From CBIHON01 sp966211965 (GTDB taxonomy: Bacteria; Pseudomonadota; Gammaproteobacteria; Burkholderiales; Burkholderiaceae_D), in assembly GCA_966211965.1 (NCBI GenBank), contig CBIHON010000065.1, positions 1-19,185 on the forward strand: a stretch of 19,185 nt of DNA. The letters run 5' to 3'. Of this stretch, positions 7,401-13,159 are shown one piece after another. A program made the translations under genes and the position numbers. Position 1 is the stretch's first letter. Each line of letters starts with the position of its first letter. The notes under the pieces are model-generated. The model worked only from the letters and a program-made list of their open reading frames with translations. It was not told the origin of the DNA and did not search any database.

Positions 7401-9473
7401 TGGGCCGATTCTTTCGTCAACCCGACTTTGCGCAACACCCTGTTCTATGGCAACCGTGACCTTGGCATCACGCTCGCCAACACCAGCGGCAGCGTGATCA
7501 CATCCGACCCCAGCGCGGGCACGCCCGCGCAACCGCCGGCCGGTGTTCCGGTGCTGACCTTTACTGCCTCATCGCTCAGCGTCAAATCCGGCGGCAGTGT
7601 GACGCTGTCCTGGAACGCCCGGAACGCGACCGAATGCGATGCCTCCGGCGACTGGTCGGGTACCCAACCGGCCAGCGGAAGCTTCGTTACTGCAGCGTTG
7701 AGCAATGCAAGGACATTCGGCTTGATTTGCCGCAATGCAGCCGGCGCCGCGACGGGCAGCGTACGCATCGCGATTGAGGCTGCTTCTGTCTTCATGCCGG
7801 GGAAACGTATCACTCTCGCCGTCGCTGCCGAGGTCCGGGCAATGCCGGCGAGCAGTGTTGTCACCATTCCCGGCACCACGATGTCGAACCTGCTCGGAAC
7901 CCAGGCTGCCGGCAGTGCCGGCTCAATCATCGGCGGTCCGAAAATTGCCGACGGCGCGACCTGGTGGAATATCGATTTTGACAGCGGGATCGATGGCTGG
8001 AGCACCGAAACCGGCTTGCAGGCGGGCAGCGCCGATGCGACGGCGCCCGGCATCCCCACCGGCTTGAACGTGCAAGCGGTATCGGCTGGCCAGATCAATC
8101 TTGCCTGGGTGCGCAGCACGGACAACGTTGCCGCCGGCGTCGTGCGCTTCGACATTCTGCGCAACGGCGTCCAGATCGCAAGTACCGCCAGCACCAACTA
8201 CCAGGACAGCGGTCTCAATCCGAATACGGCCTACAGCTACACGGTGCGCGCACGCGACATCGCCGGCAACGTATCAGCCGTGAGTGCCGCCCAGACAGCT
8301 ACCACCCCGACGCCGCCGAGCGCCAGTCCACTCGACGGGGTTGCCGCCGGCACCTGGTACCGCGTGCCCAATTCCAGGGTGGGCGATATCCAGTTCAACT
8401 GGCCGTCATCGATATTTTGGGGTTCCGGACCGCCGCGCTACATGACCGAAAGCAGCGGCGCCTATGATTCCGCGCGCAACCGCTTCCTGCTCTGGGGCGG
8501 CGGCCACAACGACTATGCGGGCAACGAAATCTATGCATTCGATCTCAATACCCTCGCATGGCGCCGCGAAACCGAACCGGCCTTATATACCGATCCGAAA
8601 AGCACCGTGGAAGCGGCCGGCTACTACCCCGACGCCAACGGCGACGTCGATCTGCAGCAGCCGCGCTCGCGCCATACCTATGACTCTCTGCAATACGTGC
8701 CGCCGCTCGACAGCCTGTGCGCCTTCGGCATGATGGCCGGCTATCCGGCCAGCAAAGGCGCCTTCCATACCGATTGCTTCAATTTCAGCACGCGGCGCTG
8801 GGATCGGAAGGCAGATATCCCATCTGCCGGCCAAAGCCTGGTGGCCATGTCGGCCTACGACCCGTTGACCAGGCATGCGTTCTATTTGAGAGGCGCCGGC
8901 TACCTGGCCGAATTCGATCCGATTGCCAACACCTGGACCCGGCGTAGCGACAACGATGCCGGCTATTTTTACGACGCTACTGCCATCATCGATACCAAGC
9001 GCCATCGCTTTGTCGCCATGGGCATGAATCAGTTGATTTACTACGACTTGAATACGAGCGGCCAATTGACGCAGCAGCGCGTTGCGGACCGGCTGACGGG
9101 GGCCACTGACATCCTCAAGGCGCGCCGTCCCGGCTTTGCCTACGATGCCGTCAACGACGTGTACGTGCTGTGGAGCGGCGAGTTCGGCTCGTCGAAGAAC
9201 GACGGCGTCATCGACGTGAGCCTGCCGCCGGAAAACGTATACGTGATCGACCCCGACACCTGGGTGGCGAAGGCGGTCGTGCCCGCGCCGGGCAATATGG
9301 ACAAGCCGCGCTCGCCGTTTGCGCTGGTCAATGGTTTCAGCAATTCGACCTTTGGGCGGTTTGCCTACCTGCCTGCGAAGAATCTCTTCATGCTGGTGAA
9401 TAACCGGACCGATGAGGATGTGTTTTTCTATAAGCTCGACCCGGTGCAGGTACGCAGCGCCTTGGGGCGGTAG
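1479..9473 (+). CDS. giant secreted multidomain protein with G8/beta-helix, NHL and kelch-like modules
   Basis: The product has 2,664 residues counted from the ATG at 1479. This start is preferred over 1443 because GGGAGAGA lies 5 bp upstream and it gives a clean signal peptide (residues 1-27, ending VHA). Modules in order: LamG/concanavalin-like fold (28-238); FnIII (240-326); two tandem Ig-like repeats (330-429, 431-529), each with a CxxxC; an Ig-like module with YLVDG (543-658); NHL-type propeller with YVADAGNRRI and YVADRGGNAIRKI (863-998); a cytochrome-c-like helical tail without CxxCH (1118-1210); an FnIII-like module (1225-1315); Ig-like modules (1321-1493); G8 (1497-1618); right-handed beta-helix with GRYPIHLH (1801-1808); Ig-like (2024-2101); FnIII (2187-2277); kelch/galactose-oxidase-like propeller with LLWGGGHND (2288-2664). 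It is probably extracellular or surface-bound and acts on glycans; the substrate is unknown. No PEP-CTERM or LPXTG tail is seen. The G8 part is richer in G and C than the rest. Confidence 0.85.
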   Translation: MNISYAVVRFCTRLMFLLLFFPLAVHAGSDAVALYSFDEGAGNVLRDLSGHGNAGTLTNEPAWADGKYGKALSFDGTKKYVNIADNASLAFGSGDYTISAWVYPRTLDGVAFLGKYGSTGNGWLLSFSPSGRLQFQANGGSSYTGAELVKINQWMHVAVVKSGSSLKLYLNAIDRTVFGVAPASVDNTEPLQIGTTVQPPSGGCCQLYANAVVDDVRIYRRALTQPEMQSDMETVVADTAAPSVPGNLVANVLSTSEIQLAWSASIDNLGVAGYKILRDGAPLASVGTTAYKDGGLAPNTAYSYAVLAYDAAGNTSQATPAVQARTQSVFDFSLSNGGARSAVAGSSVTNTVTATLGGGASQSVSFTATGLPAGAAATFNPISCGLTCAATITLKTAGTTPPGTYQINIGATAGTVTRSTSFLLTVTAPSFDFTLQNGGARSVSAGQSVATTVSASLLSGLAQSIAFSTTGLPAGASASYSASSCTPACTSTLTVQTGGTVAGGTYPIAVVATGGGVTHGTSFTLTVTAAAPGGTEPSVPPLDFMPSNYAGKHVIAYAKGANSPDDFIGIEVSGQVPLLLSLTQDRHNAPVAPTTEQIVYLVDGIPVSPVLSSPFAFTWDSTKVADGNHVLSALLVDGPSDLASYSVEPAVIVVDNNPGPVTAAQRVPSIGISHQSMRLASATPDWVTFPAGRQPPHGAAHPYPYQAVPPAHALADPAKALVQANWVLEALNVANTGLYSGRPRYFQTKGGHVVSKQHNTQAGSTSEFAAPFLRQHGGFDGPRDDNAVSMYSTFVPEPNGPNWLGIDLSGRLFRVFADGAVATLAGPVTKRDFLPYDIVDQTISAATRDQMQMEVKGNFDGGRLFKLSTDLAIDPRNANIVYVADAGNRRIAKVDLSVVPAQVSTFAGSGMSGTQDGPSAGATFVEPWSIAMASDGTLYVADRGGNAIRKISADGAMVSTVVNAANGITAPFVIRLDSQGNIILGENKTALVKRIAPLAKTVSNVATACASEWMWLDVDRKANIGPKDDMLVICGTGGNGNTVMLRISADGTRNSQVLDGNGGRQQGNVTYVQDAHGHYPWIVAIDDEEARIMTGGFGDTGLHMLRMSLPGDASLTGYDGALYSQGREIFRRGTVVGFPFGARPSFTSLLGETGHGYLGLKNFDDLIGYTDAELIAYIQAGMGGAVPRPEITGKDMRALLYYVRNNMLTAMTQLPVPMALPTDKTPAVIANVTVTPIDATTARITWTTDEPTIGFVEFGPNLAYHRWSDIESGYATSHSQLLKFLPAGKTIHFAIRAKDEAGNQTLTADRTFTASGNSVPLPTLVLSATPASIAPGKTATIAWTASDASACNASGAWSGTKALSGTMTTAALSATATYTLTCTSSTGSVAKSVTVSVGSAQAPTLTLTTPIPGATVAGNPLTVTYGKSGDLSAVHHVNLQLDANPEVSDTDFDGVYQFAAVNPGAHTVRAYLATEANTMVAGTAAVQVSFTVATATLEKVSAVRSGLWSAGTTWSSGKPPSALSEVKISGAITVEYDLPFNDNPAAEAASITIDNGAVLRFSRTQSTRLDLDGSLSILSGGLLDMGSPQNPIPANLSAYLGFNVASDRLFASPTAASPLPTDPAYHPEDTGLWITSGGKITINGAPKPAIWYRLAQTAPAGSATLTLSGTPAGFRIGDKVVLTPSGSGAKETEVRTITAIAGNTLTLNAPLAYQHEGQRYALNTQTGVARPIADSVAPGTNETAVEVRSEVGLLTQNVVVASNLVKQGDTNHRAHTIFLHGSTGTFAYAEFRDLGPRAKKGRYPIHLHLTGDSSIYVVQGVSVWNQFEPGNKWVVLHMSQDAIVKDSVGYNAQGRGYYLEDGTEANNTVENNLGVGVYGPEEVPNTTAIAALQQLTRPAVFWVRMNNTIKNNVATGGDVDVSGYWITPAIVPGPATVFEGNEARGNAFGLYFSGGEQFNPTLGGSRLIRNDVAVWADSFVNPTLRNTLFYGNRDLGITLANTSGSVITSDPSAGTPAQPPAGVPVLTFTASSLSVKSGGSVTLSWNARNATECDASGDWSGTQPASGSFVTAALSNARTFGLICRNAAGAATGSVRIAIEAASVFMPGKRITLAVAAEVRAMPASSVVTIPGTTMSNLLGTQAAGSAGSIIGGPKIADGATWWNIDFDSGIDGWSTETGLQAGSADATAPGIPTGLNVQAVSAGQINLAWVRSTDNVAAGVVRFDILRNGVQIASTASTNYQDSGLNPNTAYSYTVRARDIAGNVSAVSAAQTATTPTPPSASPLDGVAAGTWYRVPNSRVGDIQFNWPSSIFWGSGPPRYMTESSGAYDSARNRFLLWGGGHNDYAGNEIYAFDLNTLAWRRETEPALYTDPKSTVEAAGYYPDANGDVDLQQPRSRHTYDSLQYVPPLDSLCAFGMMAGYPASKGAFHTDCFNFSTRRWDRKADIPSAGQSLVAMSAYDPLTRHAFYLRGAGYLAEFDPIANTWTRRSDNDAGYFYDATAIIDTKRHRFVAMGMNQLIYYDLNTSGQLTQQRVADRLTGATDILKARRPGFAYDAVNDVYVLWSGEFGSSKNDGVIDVSLPPENVYVIDPDTWVAKAVVPAPGNMDKPRSPFALVNGFSNSTFGRFAYLPAKNLFMLVNNRTDEDVFFYKLDPVQVRSALGR
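2466..3065 (+). repeat. tandem Ig-like domain duplication inside the giant gene
   Basis: Two successive units of about 100 codons (2466-2765 and 2769-3065) share the layout FDF-L-NGGARS, then TGLPAGA, then a CxxxC pair (CGLTC, CTPAC), then G-T-P-G-TY (or G-T-A-G-TY) and T-SF-LTVTA. Conservation is clear in the protein. The DNA has drifted, so this is an old duplication. In secreted bacterial enzymes such units usually act as spacers. Confidence 0.7.
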
Positions 9474-9544
9474 GACGCGGTTGCATAACCAATTCATGCC
9501 GGCGCTTCAGGACGCCCACCGGATGCAAGGTAAGCAAGGAAAAA

Positions 9545-12058
9545 ATGATGAAAACGTTTCACCTGAGGGCTGCAGCAGTTTTTGCGTCTTTGTTTTGCTG
9601 CGGCGTGCATGCCGCATCGGACGTCTCCGCTTACTATGCTTTCGACGAAGCATCGGGCACGACAGTGCGCGACGCTTCCGGCAACGGCAATACTGCCACG
9701 CTCGCCGGTGCCGTACGCACCAAGGGCGTTACCGGCAATGCGGTGTTGTTTCCTGGGGCAGGCGACCAGGCACAGGCGCCGGACTCGGCGACGCTCGCGA
9801 TCAACGGCAGCATGAGCCTGGAGGCGTGGATCAAGCCGAGCGAACTGCCGACGATTGCGCGCCCCATTATTCTCAAAGGGAAGACTTGGCCATCGAACTA
9901 CAGCCTCAGCTTGGAGCGAGGCGCGCTGCGCTGGAAATGGGCCGGCGGCAGCAAATACTATTATTCTTCGAGCACCCTTCAAGCCGATGTCTGGCAGCAT
10001 GTTGCGTTGACCTACGACAGCGGCACCAAGGCAGTGAAATTTTATATCAACGGCGCATTGCAAGGCGTGGATGTTGAAAATAGGGCGCCGACGCCGGTAA
10101 CAGGGCCGCTATACATCGGCAGCAGCGAAGACGGCAATTGCTTTCCCGGTGCCATCGATGAAGTGCGCATCTACAAGCGCGCGCTGACAGCGGCCGAGGT
10201 GAAGGCGGACATGCAGCTTGCGGCCGGATTCGACGGGGGTTTTGAAAAGGGACTGTGGCCGCTCGAAATAAAGGGTAATTTCATGCTGGACAATACAGCA
10301 TCCCATTCCGGCGCCTATTCGGTCAAGATAAGCGGAAGCGGCACACGCCAATACATGGCAAGCGACCTTATCTCCGTCAACCCCGGCGAAGTATATGCGC
10401 TCGGGGTCTGGGTTAAATCCGATTTTGCCGATTCTTCGACGCCGGTCCATATCGACGTATTGCAAACAGGGGAGGGGAGCCAGGCAATTTCCTGGTATCC
10501 GTCAAACGAAGCAGCCTTGATCAAGACGGGCGGTTGGCAGAATTGGACGCGGTATACGGCGACACTGGACAAACTGCACCCTGCTACAACCGGAGTAAAA
10601 ATCTATTTGTCGATTGGGGCCGGGGCGGCCGGTACGGTATGGTTCGACGATGTGTCGCTCAACAACATCAACGCTATCGGTTCCTTCGGATCTGAAGCCT
10701 CATGGCCCTTCAAGAGCGGACAATTTACCTATGCCGCACCACGGCGCAGCACTGGCAACCGTGCCGTCTTCGTCACCGGCGGTGCGGCCGAGAGCTGGCT
10801 CTCTACGGGCACGATAGCGATCCGCTCCGCCGAGGCGTATAAACTGGCTCTCTGGATCAAAACCGACTCCGTGTCATCGCAAAACGGCATCAGCGTCAAC
10901 GTGCTGCAAGTAGACGGCGGCGGCAATGCCCTGGAATGGATCCAGGCCAACGGAAACTATAAATTGATTCAGACCGGCGGCACAGGCGACTGGAAGCGCT
11001 ATGAAATTTCTCTGAGCGGATTTGACCAAAAAACCGCATTCCTCAAAGTTTTTCTCCGTTGCGATGCGGGCATTGGCGGCAGTGCGTGGTTTGACGACGT
11101 CGTGTTGTCCCAGGTGCATCGCGACGGCTTTCTCTGGGGCGTGAATGGGCATTCGTATTTCAGCAGCGGGTATGCCTACAGCCGCCTTGATCAGCAATTG
11201 AATGCCGCGGCTGACCTGGGAGTCGGCCTGTACCGCATCAATATCACGCCTGCGTATTATCCCGGTTCCGGCACCTACTATTGGAATTACCTGGATGAGG
11301 TGGTGAATAAAGCATATGAACGGGGAATGAAGATTGTGCTCGTTTTCTATGACGGTGCAGAAGGGGCGGAAAGCGAGGTCTACCTGCGTCAACGCGCGCA
11401 AGACATCGCCGCGCGCTATAAAGGAAAAATCGCGTACTACCAGCTCAGCAACGAGACAGACATTCGCTGCCTGAATAAATACACCGTGACCGATAAGGAA
11501 GGCATCGTGCACACCTACGACTACGATGGCACGCAAACGTGGCAATACGACCCCGTTCGCTATGCCGTCATCCGCGATCGTCTACGTGGATTGAGCGAGG
11601 GCGTCCGCGCCGGCGATGCAACCGCCAAGCGCATCATCAATATGGGTTGGAAACACACCGGTTTCCTGGAACTGCTGAACGCCGATGGAGTGCAATGGGA
11701 GCTCACCGGCTTCGACTGGTATTGGGGCACGACAGGGATGCTGGAGGTGCTGAACAAGATACAAAGCTATCCCCAACCGGAAATTCTGATTACCGAAAGC
11801 GACCTGAAAGACGGCACGCACAGCGCCACGGAATCCGATCAAGCCGAGTACGTTCGACGTACTGCCAACGCGGTCTATTATCAAGCTCCATCGAAGGTGA
11901 TCGGGTATGTGCACTACGAGTTGATTGATGAGCTCGGCAGCCTCGCTTTACCGCCATCCGAACAGTATTATGGCCTGCTCTACTACGGTAATCAGGGATT
12001 GACGGCGAAAGCTGGATATTACACATATCGAGATCTCATCCGGTCGAAAAATCCATAA
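9545..12058 (+). CDS. secreted glycoside hydrolase (clan GH-A) with LamG and carbohydrate-binding-like modules
   Basis: The product has 837 residues, or 836 if the second ATG (9548) is used; AAGGA at 9536-9540 suits either. A signal peptide covers residues 1-23 (ending GVHA). Residues 24-226 form a LamG domain related to that of the upstream giant protein (shared xAFDEASG/xSFDEGAG start and DEVRIYKRAL/DDVRIYRRAL end). Residues 230-375 and 380-522 are two jelly-roll modules resembling CBM4/9-type domains, each ending in a WFDDV motif. Residues 527-830 form a TIM barrel beginning FLWGVNGH. The likely acid/base is E637 in QLSNETD and the likely nucleophile is E751 in ILITESD, the strand-4/strand-7 arrangement of clan GH-A (GH5/GH10/GH39-like). 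The exact family and substrate are not assigned. It follows the giant gene by 71 bp in the same direction and may be co-transcribed with it. It acts outside the cytoplasm, presumably on a polysaccharide. Confidence 0.8.
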   Translation: MMKTFHLRAAAVFASLFCCGVHAASDVSAYYAFDEASGTTVRDASGNGNTATLAGAVRTKGVTGNAVLFPGAGDQAQAPDSATLAINGSMSLEAWIKPSELPTIARPIILKGKTWPSNYSLSLERGALRWKWAGGSKYYYSSSTLQADVWQHVALTYDSGTKAVKFYINGALQGVDVENRAPTPVTGPLYIGSSEDGNCFPGAIDEVRIYKRALTAAEVKADMQLAAGFDGGFEKGLWPLEIKGNFMLDNTASHSGAYSVKISGSGTRQYMASDLISVNPGEVYALGVWVKSDFADSSTPVHIDVLQTGEGSQAISWYPSNEAALIKTGGWQNWTRYTATLDKLHPATTGVKIYLSIGAGAAGTVWFDDVSLNNINAIGSFGSEASWPFKSGQFTYAAPRRSTGNRAVFVTGGAAESWLSTGTIAIRSAEAYKLALWIKTDSVSSQNGISVNVLQVDGGGNALEWIQANGNYKLIQTGGTGDWKRYEISLSGFDQKTAFLKVFLRCDAGIGGSAWFDDVVLSQVHRDGFLWGVNGHSYFSSGYAYSRLDQQLNAAADLGVGLYRINITPAYYPGSGTYYWNYLDEVVNKAYERGMKIVLVFYDGAEGAESEVYLRQRAQDIAARYKGKIAYYQLSNETDIRCLNKYTVTDKEGIVHTYDYDGTQTWQYDPVRYAVIRDRLRGLSEGVRAGDATAKRIINMGWKHTGFLELLNADGVQWELTGFDWYWGTTGMLEVLNKIQSYPQPEILITESDLKDGTHSATESDQAEYVRRTANAVYYQAPSKVIGYVHYELIDELGSLALPPSEQYYGLLYYGNQGLTAKAGYYTYRDLIRSKNP

Positions 12059-12101
12059 CGGCCACTGGTACATGTTCTTGCAAGCGCAGACTGCCTGGCA
12101 G

Positions 12102-12121
12102 GCGGATCGCATGCGATCCGC
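12102..12121. repeat. 20-bp perfect palindrome
   Basis: GCGGATCGCATGCGATCCGC is perfectly self-complementary and centred at 12111/12112. It starts 43 bp after the hydrolase stop and lies about 150 bp before the next ATG. Partly complementary flanks (GGCAG on the left, CCCTGC on the right) could extend it. There is no T-run, so it is either a factor-independent hairpin of another kind or an operator. The rest of 12059-12268 shows no feature I can support. Confidence 0.45.
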
Positions 12122-12268
12122 ATTCCCTGCTTCACCTTTGGCCGCGCCACGGAAGAACAGCAATCCAGAGGCGCGCTCCTTGCCTGGAATAGGCCGGTAG
12201 ATGCGGGTTGCGTTTGCATCACCGCCTGATAGTATGATGTCGGACAGGCTCTTTACCTCTGAAAAAAT

Positions 12269-13030
12269 ATGCGTGCTGCGATCGTTGCAATAGCTTTGCT
12301 TACTGTACCTGTTGCTTGGGCCGCCACGGAAATACGCACAGCGGCACAGCAGGCATCGGAGCCGAAATTTATGACCGTGGTGGAAAATGGCCGAACCGCG
12401 ATCGGCGGCATTTGTGTCGATATCATGCGGGCAGTCGAGAATCTTGATCCTCAATTGAAATTTGTCGGCGATCAGGAATGGCAGCCCTTGGTGCGGATGG
12501 AGGCCGGCATGTTAACCGGCGACATGGATGCGATTTGCGGCCTGTTGCGAACCAGTACGCGCGAGCCGCGCTATACCTATATCGACACCGCCTTGTTCCC
12601 GGTGACATATCATCTGATCGTACGTGCCGACGACGACGTGCAGGTCGAGAACTGGGATGACGTGCGTCGGCTTGGCGATCAAGGGACGGTTTTGGTCATC
12701 AACGGTTTTGGTATTCTCGGAAAACTGGAATCCGTGCCAGGGCTTAAAATCGATTCCGGGGCCTTTACTTCCAAAGCAAACTTCGACAAATTGCTGGCTC
12801 GTCGTGCACGCTTCTATTATCACCGTTCGCCCGGCATCAACGCGGAAATCCGGAATGCCGGCGTCGAGGGCAAGGTCAGGATTATCGGTACGGTAATGCA
12901 CAAGGAAAAATTCTATATGGCGGTCTCGAAAAAAATGCCTGCCGAAACCGTCAGCCGACTGGGGAAAGCGATTGCACGGCTGGAGCGCAACGGAGAACTG
13001 GCAAGGTTGTTCAGAAAATGGGACAGATAG
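12269..13030 (+). CDS. orphan periplasmic solute-binding protein, polar amino acid type (SBP_bac_3)
   Basis: The product has 253 residues, with a short signal peptide (residues 1-18, hydrophobic AIVAIALLTVPVAWA). The mature part follows the family-3 binding fold: an IRTAAQQ strand; GGICVDIMRAVE, corresponding to the G-x-D-hydrophobic motif after strand 1; EWQPLVRMEAGMLTGDMDAICG, matching the segment where these proteins bury the ligand; REPRYTYIDTALFP; then a second lobe ending in a helix ERNGELARLFRKW. The length is usual for this family. Homologues deliver amino acids or related molecules to ABC permeases or sense them. No permease or ATPase gene lies nearby, so it is an orphan and could feed a distant transporter or a sensor kinase. 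The ribosome site is weak; the start is chosen for the signal peptide. It converges with the next gene across a long hairpin. Confidence 0.75.
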   Translation: MRAAIVAIALLTVPVAWAATEIRTAAQQASEPKFMTVVENGRTAIGGICVDIMRAVENLDPQLKFVGDQEWQPLVRMEAGMLTGDMDAICGLLRTSTREPRYTYIDTALFPVTYHLIVRADDDVQVENWDDVRRLGDQGTVLVINGFGILGKLESVPGLKIDSGAFTSKANFDKLLARRARFYYHRSPGINAEIRNAGVEGKVRIIGTVMHKEKFYMAVSKKMPAETVSRLGKAIARLERNGELARLFRKWDR

Positions 13031-13071
13031 GTTTTTCTGCCTTATTGAGCGAAGAAGCCGATAGCGGGCTT

Positions 13072-13152
13072 TTGCAGGAGCGGCCCATGGCCGCGATGGC
13101 CTTTGGATAATGGATATCAAGGCGCTATCGCGGCCATGGGTTGCTCCTGCAA
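13072..13152. repeat. REP-like long hairpin between convergent genes
   Basis: The left arm 13072-13097 (begins TTGCAGGAGC, ends GGCCGCGAT) and right arm 13127-13152 are complementary over 26 positions. The only two non-Watson-Crick positions form G-U pairs in RNA read from the plus strand. The loop of 29 nt (13098-13126) contains further partial pairing (GCCTT with AAGGC). It starts 42 bp after the stop at 13030 and ends 8 bp from the stop of the minus-strand gene. The GGAGCGGCC...GGCCGCG core resembles extragenic palindromic (REP) elements of Pseudomonas and relatives. No T-run is present on either strand. It could stabilise transcripts, pause transcription from both sides or be a repeat copy. 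Confidence 0.6.
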
Positions 13153-13159
13153 TAAAGCC

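Noticed and set aside
9400..9473. PEP-CTERM or other sorting signal on the giant protein
   Set aside because: The C-terminus lacks the Pro-Glu-Pro motif, the hydrophobic helix and the basic tail.
8583..9497. 304-codon minus-strand frame opposite the kelch-like region
   Set aside because: Shadow frame: low-complexity composition and no recognisable motif.
11948..12454. Minus-strand frame spanning the gap before the family-3 binding protein
   Set aside because: It overlaps two well-supported plus-strand genes and has no ribosome site or recognised motif.
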